DNA of 64,000 nucleotides from Catenovulum maritimum (GTDB taxonomy: Bacteria; Pseudomonadota; Gammaproteobacteria; Enterobacterales; Alteromonadaceae): assembly GCF_001050375.1 (NCBI RefSeq), contig NZ_KQ130489.1, positions 1 through 64,000 of the forward strand, given 5' to 3'. Numbering within the stretch: the stretch's first letter is position 1; the number at the start of each line of letters is the position of its first letter. The notes beneath the pieces were generated by a model, which made no database searches, was not told the DNA's origin, and saw only the letters and a list, made by a program, of their open reading frames with translations. Made by a program: the position numbers and the translations under genes. Positions 1-8,429 of this stretch are shown in pieces.

Positions 1-24
1 TAGCCCTATAAACACAGTTATCTT

Positions 25-1089
25 ATGGCCAAACCCAGAAGCAGTTTAATATCATTATCTGATACCCCTTATTATCATTGCATTGCGCGCTGTGTCAGGC
101 GTAGTTATTTGTGTGGCTATGATAAAACCACTAAAAAGAGCTTTGAACATAGAAAAGTTTGGTTAGTTGAACGTATTCAAAAGCTTGCTGCTATTTTCAC
201 CATAGATGTAGCTGCTTATGCCGTTATGAGTAATCACTATCACATAGTTTTAAGAGTCAATACAGATGCCGCGGATGCTTTAAGTCCTAATGAGGTTTTA
301 TCTCGTTGGCATACCTTGTGTCAGCCTAAACCTATTGTGGTCCGTTATTTACAGGCTAAGCAGCAAGGTAAAACTTTAACCGAAAGCGAATTAATGGTCG
401 TGAATGATTGTGTTAAAGATTATCGCCAGCGTTTAACGAGTATTTCTTGGTTTATGCGTTTTTTAAATGAGTTTATTGCCAGACAAGCTAATTTAGAAGA
501 CAAGTGTAAAGGTCACTTTTGGGAAGGTCGGTTTAAGTCTCAAGCTTTATTAGATGATGTCACTGTTTTAGCCTGTATGGCTTATGTTGATTTAAACCCA
601 ATTAGAGCCAAAATGGCAGATACACCAGAAAACTCTGATTTCACTTCTATTCAACAAAGGTTAGGCATTTTACCAAAAGCAGTAGAAACCGATAATCATC
701 AAAATAAAGACGGTTCTCAAAAACATAAAACAGCTACACCTAATGACAATTTAACCGCTATCGCACCAGCTCAGTTATTACCTTTTGTTAAAGCCAATAA
801 TGAGTCTGTACCCAACTTTAAGCGCAGTAACAGTCATATTCCATTTTCATTAATTGATTATTTAGAACTCGTCGATTGGACTGGTCGACAAATCAGACAA
901 GATAAACGAGGCTTTATCTCACTAAATACTCCTTCAATAATCCAAAGACTCGGATTAACAGATGAAGATTGGTTAGCCTTTTCAACCGGAATAGAAAATC
1001 AATATAGCCATTCAGTTGGTCAAAGGTTTCAGTTGCAAACTTACGCTAAAAACCATCAATTAAAACGGGTTAAAGGCTTAAGACAGTGA
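25..1089 (+). CDS. Y1 (HUH) transposase, REP-associated/IS200-like family
   Basis: Single-strand DNA transposase of the Y1 superfamily (IS200/IS605-like, closest in layout to REP-associated tyrosine transposases). The protein is 354 residues. The metal-binding HUH motif is visible as NHYHIVL near residue 70, after the usual beta strand ending AYAVMS. A second family block, YVDLNPIRA near residue 190, carries the likely catalytic tyrosine. The C-terminal ~100 residues are a variable tail. The ATG start follows only 24 bases of visible upstream sequence, so the promoter and the left end of the element cannot be judged. The last ~35 bases of the gene lie inside a ~320-bp repeat that recurs directly downstream, which suggests the gene and its 3' flank move or recombine as one unit. 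No TnpB partner is present. The gene looks intact. Confidence 0.9.
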   Translation: MAKPRSSLISLSDTPYYHCIARCVRRSYLCGYDKTTKKSFEHRKVWLVERIQKLAAIFTIDVAAYAVMSNHYHIVLRVNTDAADALSPNEVLSRWHTLCQPKPIVVRYLQAKQQGKTLTESELMVVNDCVKDYRQRLTSISWFMRFLNEFIARQANLEDKCKGHFWEGRFKSQALLDDVTVLACMAYVDLNPIRAKMADTPENSDFTSIQQRLGILPKAVETDNHQNKDGSQKHKTATPNDNLTAIAPAQLLPFVKANNESVPNFKRSNSHIPFSLIDYLELVDWTGRQIRQDKRGFISLNTPSIIQRLGLTDEDWLAFSTGIENQYSHSVGQRFQLQTYAKNHQLKRVKGLRQ

Positions 1090-1376
1090 AGCGCCACGCC
1101 CACCTAGCTATTATCTAATAAACAGGCTGCTCTAAAGCAACAATCAATCAAATCAATTTGAGAATGCTCAGTACCTGTAATTCAGAATTAACAACCGATA
1201 GCACCTCTAAAACACTTATTAATTGAGCTAAATACACAATCTCAGTGATAAGTAGTAGCTTCACCGACAAATCGTTAAAAGTGAATAAGCCAAATGATAA
1301 GAATAGAAACAAGATAAACCATAACCTATTGATTTAATTGTTTTCTATCAGTGCCTGTCTAGATAGTTTGTGTGTC
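1055..1376 (+). repeat. Transposase-tail repeat, copy 1
   Basis: First copy of a ~320-bp direct repeat. It begins inside the 3' end of the transposase gene and covers its stop codon and about 285 bases of noncoding DNA. The repeated part can be aligned from 1055 to 1370 (the last six bases are a spacer before copy 2). A short hairpin, CTATC at 1345-1349 with GATAG at 1362-1366, lies near the right end, the kind of subterminal hairpin that Y1 transposases recognise. The copy differs from copy 2 at scattered positions (for example around 1168-1172, 1189-1215 and 1288-1300), so the duplication is not recent or the copies came from different loci. Confidence 0.85.
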
Positions 1377-1691
1377 ATCAATTAAAACGGGTTAAAGGCT
1401 TAAGACAGTGAAGCGCAACGCCCACCTAGCTATTATCTAATAAACAGGCTGCTCTAAAGCAACAAGCAATCAAATCAATTTGAGAATGAGTCGTACCTGT
1501 AATTCAGGATTAACCGTCTGTAGCATCTCTAAAACACCTAAAATTTGAGCTAAATACACAATCTCAGTGATAAGGGGTAGCTTCACCGACAAATCGTTCA
1601 AAGTGAATATGCAAATGATAAGAATAGAAACAAGATAAACCATAACCTATTGATTTAATTGTTTTCTATCAGTGCCTGTCTAGATAGTTTG
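1377..1691 (+). repeat. Transposase-tail repeat, copy 2
   Basis: Second copy of the repeat, offset by 322 bases at its left end and 321 at its right end (one small indel). It again starts with the last ~35 bases of the transposase coding sequence, but without the rest of the gene. Its right end, including the hairpin at 1666-1687, abuts the truncated group II intron reverse transcriptase at 1692. The reading frame of that transcriptase runs back into this repeat to a TTG at 1659, which is a chance fusion. Confidence 0.85.
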
Positions 1692-2621
1692 CTGCCATAT
1701 CGTAACGGCCAACAAGCAGTAAGACAAGTACAACAAATCATTAAATCTAAACGCAATATTGCGGTAGATGTCGATTTGTCGAAGTTCTTTGATAGAGTCA
1801 ATCACGACTTACTGATGAGAAATTTATCACGTCATATCAAAGATAAACGCTTGCTTAAACTCGTTGGTTGCTATTTGAGAGCTGGAATTGACGACAATGG
1901 CACTTTAGTTCCAAGTTTAGAAGGTGTGCCACAAGGTGGTCCACTTTCGCCTTTATTATCCAATATTATGTTGGACGATTTAGACAAAGAATTGGAAAAA
2001 CGAGGCCATAAATTCGCCCGCTATGCAGATGATTTTATCATTTTAGTAAAATCAAAACGTGCGGGTGAACGCGTCCTTGCCAGTGTCACTCGATTCCTTG
2101 AAACCAAGCTCAAATTGTTAGTCAACACAGATAAAAGTCAGGTGGTTAAAACCACACAGAGTAAATTTTTAGGATTTACCTTTAAACGTGGATTAATCAA
2201 ATGGCATGACAAAACACTGCATAAATTTAAACAACAAGTGCGTATCTTAACAAACCGAAACTGGGGCGTGAGTATGCACTATCAGCTGTTCAAATTAAGC
2301 CAATATTTAAGAGGTTGGATCAACTACTACGGAATTGCAAATGCATACCAGCAGTGTGTTGACTTAGATCACTGGATCAGGCGCAGGGTTAGAATGTGTT
2401 ACTGGCGACAATGGCGAAAACCCAGAACCAAAGTCAGAAATTTGATGAAACGGGGTGTGCATGTGCAAGCAGCCGTTGCTTGTGGGATCACAAGTAAGGG
2501 GCCTTGGCGCAGTTCAAAAACACCTGGTATTCAACAGGCTTTAGGATTGAAGTATCTAAAATCTGAAGGTCTATATTCACTTAGAGATGGGTGGATCAAA
2601 GTCAATTATCCTAACGGGTAA
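1692..2621 (+). pseudogene. ltrA: Group II intron reverse transcriptase/maturase, N-terminally truncated
   Basis: Fragment of a LtrA-type reverse transcriptase and maturase. It begins in the middle of RT block 1, at the PYRNGQQAV motif that in full proteins follows about 80-100 residues. Visible blocks are the first catalytic aspartate region (DVDLSKFFDRVNHD), PQGGPLSPLLSN, the active-site YADD, the domain X maturase region with YLRGWINYYG, and the C-terminal GIIM-type block (LKYLKSEGLYSLRDG). The RT catalytic residues that remain look intact, but without the N-terminus the protein should not be functional. A TTG at 1659 inside the neighbouring repeat keeps the frame open and would add 11 foreign residues. 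The tail of the gene is followed directly by intron domains V and VI. Confidence 0.88.
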
Positions 2622-2701
2622 TTGTTAGATGAAACGCCCTGTGCGGAGCCGCATGCAGGGTGTTGTGGGGGCTGAGGGCTAGATACCCTCGGCTACCCGA
2701 T
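1692..2701 (+). mobile_element. 5'-truncated group II intron
   Basis: The right part of a group II intron: the reverse transcriptase/maturase frame without its N-terminus, then a domain V-like hairpin (2635-2662) and a domain VI-like hairpin (2671-2678 pairing with 2686-2693). A candidate branch-point A at 2695 sits about seven bases before the expected 3' end (…CTACCCGAT, ending at 2701), which is the usual spacing. Intron domains I-IV and the first ~100 codons of the protein are missing; the left break falls exactly at the end of the transposase-tail repeat. Such an intron cannot splice or move by itself. The boundary at 2701 is inferred from the consensus 3' end. Confidence 0.8.
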
Positions 2702-2958
2702 TATGTGGTTTTTACAGCATTCTTAAACTTCATTGAGATGTAAATTGAAGCAAAACAGATTAATCCTAGAACTAACCCCAAAATCACCTCTAATACTGTA
2801 AACATCATTACGCTGAAGCAGAAACTAACTAAAGCAATACCTGTCCAAATCATAGAAAAATTAAAAAATTTGTCTACAGCATCATTTTTAAAGGCTTTAT
2901 ACGACTCAATACTTAATGCTATTAACATCACAATTGGAAATAAAACTTTCAATATCAC
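2701..2958 (-). CDS. Small membrane protein of unknown function
   Basis: An 85-residue protein with three predicted membrane segments: roughly residues 2-18, 33-53 and 55-74. It starts with GTG at 2956-2958, and the choice is supported by an AAGGAG ribosome binding site (2967-2972) eight bases upstream. I do not recognise a family. Its stop codon (TAA, read from 2703 to 2701) uses the presumed last base of the neighbouring group II intron at 2701, so the intron insertion may have clipped or just grazed the original 3' end of the gene. It is a solitary gene next to mobile DNA; an accessory origin is possible. Confidence 0.6.
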   Translation of the reverse strand: MILKVLFPIVMLIALSIESYKAFKNDAVDKFFNFSMIWTGIALVSFCFSVMMFTVLEVILGLVLGLICFASIYISMKFKNAVKTT

Positions 2959-3385
2959 TCGTAACTCTCCTTAACCACATAACATTATATTGAACGGCTA
3001 AACCAACTCTAATCCGTCCGTTCTTTTTTAAATTAGGATAATTCTAATTTAAAAAACCTATTAATGCCAACCACTTATTCACAACCTAGCAGATGAAGTA
3101 AAAAATAGCGGCAACGTCCGCTATTTTTGATTATGTAGGACGACATTAAAATCCTGTACAAAAATCAGAGGTTATTTCTACGTTTAAACGAACAGTAACT
3201 AACAAGAAGTAGTGAGCTATTTAAGGTTTGGTAACTTAGAAACCAGCTATTAAAACTAAATTGAATATGTGGTGAATATACGAGATTTTATTAAACCGAA
3301 TCGATTTTTGTTGCCACAGAACGACCACAAATTATATTGTATGAGAGTTTTGATATTAAGTACTTCGACTGAAAGCCTTTAAGAA
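2959..3385. other. Intergenic region with an AT-rich inverted repeat
   Basis: No gene found in about 430 bases between the small membrane protein and the tRNA. It contains a perfect 13-bp inverted repeat (3024-3036 and 3044-3056, 7-base loop). The arms begin with six T and end with six A on the plus strand, the reverse of an intrinsic terminator, so its role is open. Confidence 0.6.
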
Positions 3386-3462
3386 TGGTGCGTCCTAGTA
3401 GACTCGAACTACCGACCCCCACCATGTCAAGGTGGTGCTCTAACCAACTGAGCTAAGGACGC
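3386..3462 (-). tRNA. valV: tRNA-Val (anticodon GAC)
   Basis: A 77-base tRNA with a complete cloverleaf and encoded CCA end (TGG at 3386-3388 on the plus strand). The acceptor arm begins GCGTCCT, the D arm contains AGCTCAGTTGGTTAGAGC, and the T arm contains GTTCGAGTC. The anticodon loop TTGACAT gives anticodon GAC, which reads GUC/GUU valine codons. It is nearly the same as Escherichia coli tRNA-Val2. A good promoter lies directly upstream. No downstream terminator could be recognised. Confidence 0.97.
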
Positions 3463-3487
3463 ATTTAGATTTTGTGGAACGGCGGTG

Positions 3488-3516
3488 ATAATATAGACTC
3501 GATAGTCTCTAATCAA
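3488..3516 (-). promoter_or_regulatory. Promoter of tRNA-Val
   Basis: Sigma-70 promoter on the minus strand: -35 TTGATT (3511-3516) and -10 TATTAT (3488-3493) with a 17-base spacer. The stretch between the -10 box and the tRNA is GC-rich (CACCGCCG), like the discriminator of growth-rate-controlled stable RNA promoters. Confidence 0.75.
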
Positions 3517-3614
3517 GTATTTTTTTAATGTTTTGAATCGTTTGCTGTTTTTTTACTCGTTATGAAGTTGAAAGTGGATATTTAGAATTAATTCTGAATT
3601 AGTTACAGCTAAAT

Positions 3615-3623
3615 TGGTATAAT
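3615..3623 (+). promoter_or_regulatory. Extended -10 promoter element before the 5-oxoprolinase gene
   Basis: TGGTATAAT is a perfect -10 hexamer (3618-3623) with a TG extension. No good -35 box lies 16-18 bases upstream, as is common for extended -10 promoters. It sits 36 bases before the chosen TTG start. Confidence 0.5.
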
Positions 3624-3658
3624 TAAATCAGTTTAATATTAAGTAATTGGAGTTAATT

Positions 3659-6600
3659 TTGACTGGTTGGCAATTTTGGGTTGATAGGGGTGGCACATTT
3701 ACGGATATAGTAGCGCTGTCACCGAGTGGTCAGCAGGTCACTCATAAGTTATTATCTGTCATTCCAGAGCAGTATACTAACTCTGCAATTCAAGGTATTC
3801 GAGATATACTCGGCTTGTCATATGAGCAAGCTATACCAACTGGCGAGATTGAATCTGTAAAAGTCGGAACAACAGTTGCAACCAACGCTTTACTCGAACG
3901 TAAAGGTGAGACGACTGCATTAGCTATCACTAAAGGCTTTAAAGATGCGCTTAGAATTGCGAATCAAAATAGACCAGATATATTTGCTCTAAAAATCGAT
4001 TTACCCGAATTACTTTATTCTGATGTTGTTGAAATTAACGAACGAATATTAGTCTCAGGCGAGATTGAACAAGCTTTAGATGTTAGCCAAGCTAGAGTTC
4101 AATTCGAAAACCTATACCATCAAGGTTATCGCTCTATCGCGATTGTCTTAATCCATTCATGGAAAAACCCTCAACATGAACAAGCGCTTGAACTGATTGC
4201 TAGGCAAGTTGGGTTTGAGCAAATTTCGTTATCGCATCAAGCAAGTCAAACGATCAAGCTAATCCCTAGAGGCGATACAGCCGTTGTTGATGCCTATTTA
4301 ACACCTGTGATGCAGGCATATGTGCAACAAATAGCGCAGGCGTTGGAAGATGTTCCTTTATTTTTTATGCAATCAAATGGCGCATTAGCCGTTGCGAATC
4401 AATTTAATGGTAAAGATGCTATTTTATCCGGACCCGCAGGGGGCATTGTTGGCGCGGTTAAAACATGCCACCAAGCCGGTTACAACAAAATTATTGGGTT
4501 TGATATGGGAGGCACTTCAACTGATGTTTCTCACTATGCTGGGGAATTAGAGCGCAGTTATCACAACGAGATAGCGGGCGTTAGAATTTCTGCCCCTGTA
4601 ATGGATATTCACACAGTAGCAGCGGGTGGTGGCTCAATTTGCCAGTACCTAGATGGTCGCTTTCAAGTTGGACCTGAATCTGCGGGGGCGTCACCTGGAC
4701 CTGCTTGTTATCGAAATGGCGGTCCACTCACAGTTACAGATTGTAATTTGGTGATTGGAAAGCTTCAGCCAGAAATTTTCCCCAAAGTATTTGGTAAAAA
4801 TGCCAATTTAGCCATAGATCCACAAGCCTCATTGCAGAGAATTATTGAAATTCAACAGGCGTTAAAAGCTGATAAGTTAGACATGTCAGTCGAGCAAATT
4901 GCGCAAGGGTTTATAGAGCTCGCAGTAGAGAATATGGCGAATGCGGTGAGAAAAATTTCTACCCAACGTGGCTATGATTTAGCTGATTATGCGTTATCCA
5001 GCTTCGGTGGAGCAGGCGGGCAGCACGCATGCCTAATTGCCGATTCGTTAGAAATGAACACTATTTTAATTCATCCTTATGCTGGTGTGTTGTCAGCGTT
5101 TGGTATTGGCTTAGCTGAACAAGGGCTGATGAGTGAAATAAGTATTCAGTTACCGCTGATTGATGCAAGCTACGAGCGCATTGAGCCTTATTTAGAGCCA
5201 ATTAGAAAAACACATAAACAAAAATTAACCCAGTTTAATACTTCACAACAAGCTAACCCTTTATCTGAACATTTAATTGCACTTGTGAAATACCAAGGCG
5301 CTGAAGTTAGATTAGAAGTGCCATTTTCTCAGTTTGAGCAAATGAAAGCTGATTTCGAACAAGCACATTTAAAAGAGTTCGGTTATCTAAGTCATGCAGA
5401 TCTAGTGCTCGATGCCATTTCGATTGAACATAGATTAGATGAAGGGCAAAAGCTAACTAAAATCTCTAGTGTTGAATCATTTACCAAACCAGACATTAAC
5501 GCTGAATTTGTCTATTACAGAGATGAACTTACAGTTGGTCAAACAATTTCGGGCCCAGCTCTAATTGTAGAAAAAACGGGTACTAATTATATAGAGCAAG
5601 GATGGCAGGCCGAAGTAATTGATAACCTTGTGCTCAGGTTAACAAAGCATACCAGTACAAAGACTCATGATCTGGTTCAAGAGCAGCAGTCTAGTATGCA
5701 AATTAATCCTATTAAGCTTGAGATGTTTAATAATTTATTTATGTCGATAGCAGAGCAAATGGGACTGAAACTAGCAAAAACAGCACACTCGGTTAACATA
5801 AAAGAAAGGCTTGATTTTTCCTGCGCTTTATTTAATAAATCGGGTGAGCTGATTGCTAATGCACCACATGTCCCAGTTCATTTAGGTTCAATGTCACATT
5901 CTGTTTTATCTGTGATTGAGCAGAACACAAATATGCAAGCAGGTCAGAGCTTTTTAATTAATTCACCATATGCTGGCGGCACGCATTTACCTGATTTGAC
6001 CTTAGTGACGCCTGTTTTTTTACCTGAGTTTACCACGCCTAGTTATTATATTGCCTCGCGAGCACACCATGCAGATGTTGGTGGCATAACGCCAGGTTCT
6101 ATGCCTGCAAATAGTCAAAATATTAATCAAGAAGGGATTTTATTTTCAGGTGAAATAGTTGCTGAAAATCATCAGCTAGATTTACAAAAAATTAAGCAAT
6201 TATTTCAACAGGGAGAATTTCCCGCCAGAAATATTGAACAAAATATCGCAGATTTAGCGGCACAATTAGCGGCTAACCTAACCGGTGAACAAGCTCTAAT
6301 TAGTTTAACTCAAGCACATTCAGAAGCTTATATACAAGCGCTTATGAATGCTATTTTAGACAATGGTGAGTTAGCGGTTGAAAATGCGTTGAACCAATTA
6401 AAAGATGGAGAATATTGTTTAGCACTAGACAATCAATCTCAAATTAAGGTATCAATTAAATTGATACAATCAGAATTAAAGCGACCTAAAGCTGTCATCG
6501 ATTTTACGGGCACCTCAGCGCAGCAAGCTTCTAATTTCAACGCTCCTAGATCTGTCGTCGATGCTGCAGTGATTTATGTATTTAGGTGTTTAGTCGATAA

Positions 6601-7261
6601 ACCTATGCCGTTAAATGCGGGTTGTATGAGGCCGTTAGACGTGATTGTTGAGCAAGCTAGCATGTTATCGCCTGTTTATCCGGCGGCTGTTGTTGCGGGT
6701 AATGTTGAGGTTTCACAAGCTATTGTGACTTCTTTATTATTGGCACTGGACGTACAGTCAGGCTCACAAACCACTATGAATAACTTATCATTTGGTAATC
6801 AAACCTATCAATATTATGAAACCATAGCAGGTGGTACTGGGGCTGGTAAGCTTCTAAATGGTGAACTGTACTCAGGCACAGATGCCGTACATAGCCATAT
6901 GACGAACTCTAGACTTACAGATCCTGAAATTATTGAACAGCGCATGCCTGTGGTTATTCGTAATTTTTTAATCCGTGAAAAGTCAGGTGGTCAAGGCCAA
7001 GTTAATGGCGGCAATGGCTTAATTCGCGAATTAGAATTTTTAACCGATTTAGAAGTTAACATATTAAGCAATAGTCGCATTGTGGCACCAGCTGGGTTAA
7101 ATGGTGCAGCTAATGGCTCTACTGGTTCAAATATACTCTTTAAGAAAACAGGCGAAGAGATCAATTTAGCTAGCAATTGTCATTTCTCTGTATCAAATGG
7201 CGATAGACTTAAAATATTAACCCCAGGTGGTGGGGGATATAAGCTTAAGGCTAAACACTAG
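3659..7261 (+). CDS. ATP-dependent 5-oxoprolinase (hydantoinase A/B fusion)
   Basis: Cytosolic enzyme that opens 5-oxo-L-proline to L-glutamate with ATP hydrolysis, recycling pyroglutamate. The 1200-residue length is that of the fused HyuA-HyuB eukaryotic/bacterial type. The N-terminal half (HyuA) shows the nucleotide-binding motifs DRGGTFTDIV near the start and GFDMGGTSTDVS near residue 285, plus the AAGGGSI block. The C-terminal half (HyuB) begins near residue 680 and shows NAPHVPVHLGSM, the metal-site block SRAHHADVGG and a glycine-rich end (PGGGG). I chose the TTG at 3659 because GGAG (3649-3652) is six bases upstream; the TTG at 3647 overlaps that site. TrmN6 follows after four bases, so the two are probably cotranscribed. 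Confidence 0.93.
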   Translation: MTGWQFWVDRGGTFTDIVALSPSGQQVTHKLLSVIPEQYTNSAIQGIRDILGLSYEQAIPTGEIESVKVGTTVATNALLERKGETTALAITKGFKDALRIANQNRPDIFALKIDLPELLYSDVVEINERILVSGEIEQALDVSQARVQFENLYHQGYRSIAIVLIHSWKNPQHEQALELIARQVGFEQISLSHQASQTIKLIPRGDTAVVDAYLTPVMQAYVQQIAQALEDVPLFFMQSNGALAVANQFNGKDAILSGPAGGIVGAVKTCHQAGYNKIIGFDMGGTSTDVSHYAGELERSYHNEIAGVRISAPVMDIHTVAAGGGSICQYLDGRFQVGPESAGASPGPACYRNGGPLTVTDCNLVIGKLQPEIFPKVFGKNANLAIDPQASLQRIIEIQQALKADKLDMSVEQIAQGFIELAVENMANAVRKISTQRGYDLADYALSSFGGAGGQHACLIADSLEMNTILIHPYAGVLSAFGIGLAEQGLMSEISIQLPLIDASYERIEPYLEPIRKTHKQKLTQFNTSQQANPLSEHLIALVKYQGAEVRLEVPFSQFEQMKADFEQAHLKEFGYLSHADLVLDAISIEHRLDEGQKLTKISSVESFTKPDINAEFVYYRDELTVGQTISGPALIVEKTGTNYIEQGWQAEVIDNLVLRLTKHTSTKTHDLVQEQQSSMQINPIKLEMFNNLFMSIAEQMGLKLAKTAHSVNIKERLDFSCALFNKSGELIANAPHVPVHLGSMSHSVLSVIEQNTNMQAGQSFLINSPYAGGTHLPDLTLVTPVFLPEFTTPSYYIASRAHHADVGGITPGSMPANSQNINQEGILFSGEIVAENHQLDLQKIKQLFQQGEFPARNIEQNIADLAAQLAANLTGEQALISLTQAHSEAYIQALMNAILDNGELAVENALNQLKDGEYCLALDNQSQIKVSIKLIQSELKRPKAVIDFTGTSAQQASNFNAPRSVVDAAVIYVFRCLVDKPMPLNAGCMRPLDVIVEQASMLSPVYPAAVVAGNVEVSQAIVTSLLLALDVQSGSQTTMNNLSFGNQTYQYYETIAGGTGAGKLLNGELYSGTDAVHSHMTNSRLTDPEIIEQRMPVVIRNFLIREKSGGQGQVNGGNGLIRELEFLTDLEVNILSNSRIVAPAGLNGAANGSTGSNILFKKTGEEINLASNCHFSVSNGDRLKILTPGGGGYKLKAKH

Positions 7262-7265
7262 TTTT

Positions 7266-7982
7266 ATGTCTTCTTTTCGTTGTAAGCAATTTATCATTCG
7301 ACAGGATAATGTTGGGCTTAGAGTCAATACAGATAGCTTGATTTTGGGCAGTTGGAGCCAAGCAAATCAGTTAGGTAAACAGGCTCAGATACTTGATATC
7401 GGCAGTGGTAGCGGCATTTTATCTTTAATGCTGGCACAAAAAACAGATGAAACGGTAATGCTTGATGCGATTGATATTGCTGAAGTCGCCTATTTGCAAA
7501 CATTGGAAAATATTCAAGCGTCAAAGTTTTCACACAGGATCCAAGCTAAGCAGCAAGATATTAACCAGTTTAACCCAGACAATTTTTATGATTGGATTAT
7601 TTCGAATCCGCCTTATTTCTCGGGCATTAAACCTGACAATAAAAACAAATCTTATGCCCGCCATACGCAGCATTTAAGCTGGCAAGCTTTGTTTTTAAAT
7701 GCGTCTAGGTTGTTAAACTCGCATGGTGTGTTTGAAATGGTCGCGCCATACACTTGTTTATCTGAAATTAAACAGGCGGCTCTCCAATCAAATTTGTTTT
7801 TAAGCCATCTAGTTAAAATAAAACCTAAAATGATAGAGCAAGAGGTAAAAAGAGTTTGTCTCAGGTTTAGTCGGATGGAAATCACTAAGCCTATAATTGA
7901 ATCGCTTGTGATTTATGATGAGCAAAATCAATATACAAGTGAATATAAAACACTTTGCCGAGATTACTACCTAAAGTTTTAA
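7266..7982 (+). CDS. trmN: tRNA1(Val) (adenine(37)-N6)-methyltransferase TrmN6
   Basis: S-adenosylmethionine-dependent methyltransferase that forms m6A at position 37 of tRNA-Val (family YfiC/TrmN6). The 238-residue protein shows the family start FRCKQFIIRQDN, the SAM motif I DIGSGSGILSL near residue 40, and the catalytic N6-adenine motif NPPYF near residue 110. ATG at 7266 gives the usual family N-terminus; an in-frame GTG at 7227 would add 13 residues and overlap the 5-oxoprolinase gene. A convergent hairpin follows. In E. coli the substrate is tRNA-Val with the cmo5UAC anticodon; a different valine tRNA (GAC) lies 4 kb upstream. Confidence 0.92.
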   Translation: MSSFRCKQFIIRQDNVGLRVNTDSLILGSWSQANQLGKQAQILDIGSGSGILSLMLAQKTDETVMLDAIDIAEVAYLQTLENIQASKFSHRIQAKQQDINQFNPDNFYDWIISNPPYFSGIKPDNKNKSYARHTQHLSWQALFLNASRLLNSHGVFEMVAPYTCLSEIKQAALQSNLFLSHLVKIKPKMIEQEVKRVCLRFSRMEITKPIIESLVIYDEQNQYTSEYKTLCRDYYLKF

Positions 7983-8052
7983 TTTCTGTGTCTTTGTATT
8001 TACCTTATCCGTCGTTTTGTTTTAGAAACCTATATTGCTTCAAATTTGGAAA

Positions 8053-8094
8053 AAATAAATGGCAGCGCATATAAATTGAGTCTGCCATTTATTT
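8053..8094. terminator. Bidirectional hairpin between trmN and yciI
   Basis: Perfect 13-bp inverted repeat (8053-8065 and 8082-8094) with a 16-base loop. It lies between two convergent genes and has A-rich and T-rich arm ends on either strand, which fits a bidirectional terminator. Confidence 0.6.
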
Positions 8095-8132
8095 AGCCTG
8101 AATTCCGGCTATATAAGTATTACGCCTTTGTA

Positions 8133-8429
8133 TTAAAAGGCGCGTTTGAATGGTTTAACTGACACTTCTTTATAAACACCAGCTTCAATATAAGGATCGG
8201 CATCAGCCCATGCTTTTGCAGCTTCTAACGAATCAAATTCAGCAACTATAGTTGAACCTGTAAAGCCAGCTTCTGCTGGGTCTTCAGCATCAATCGCTGG
8301 ATTTGGTCCAGCAAGAATGAGTTTACCAGCGTCTCTTAATGCTTGTAATCTATCTATGTGTGCAGCTCTTGATTTTTTACGTAGTGGCAAGCTGTTTTCT
8401 ACATCTTGGCCAGAAATAACGTATAACAC
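8133..8429 (-). CDS. yciI: YciI family protein
   Basis: A 98-residue YciI/YCII-family protein, a small dimeric alpha-beta fold with a conserved histidine-aspartate pair. The family signature is seen in the [20 protein letters not shown] block and in the conserved central stretch [14 protein letters not shown] with [11 protein letters not shown] at the end. Biochemical role in the cell is not established for this subgroup. The start is a GTG (8427-8429) that overlaps the TAG stop of yciB by one base, so translation is probably coupled. It is the last gene of the trp-yciB-yciI transcription unit and is followed by a bidirectional hairpin. Confidence 0.93.
   Translation of the reverse strand: MLYVISGQDVENSLPLRKKSRAAHIDRLQALRDAGKLILAGPNPAIDAEDPAEAGFTGSTIVAEFDSLEAAKAWADADPYIEAGVYKEVSVKPFKRAF

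Noticed and set aside
1055..1691. Repeat region as a CRISPR array
   Set aside because: Only two long, diverged copies without short regular repeats or spacers, and no cas genes nearby.
1659..2621. Functional reverse transcriptase starting at the TTG at 1659
   Set aside because: The first 11 codons come from the transposase-tail repeat and the conserved N-terminal RT region is missing.
3024..3056. Inverted repeat as an intrinsic terminator
   Set aside because: T run precedes and A run follows the stem on the plus strand and there is no T tract after the hairpin on either strand.
3386..7982. Functional pairing of tRNA-Val(GAC) and TrmN6
   Set aside because: TrmN6 of E. coli acts on the other valine tRNA (cmo5UAC); the proximity is likely chance.
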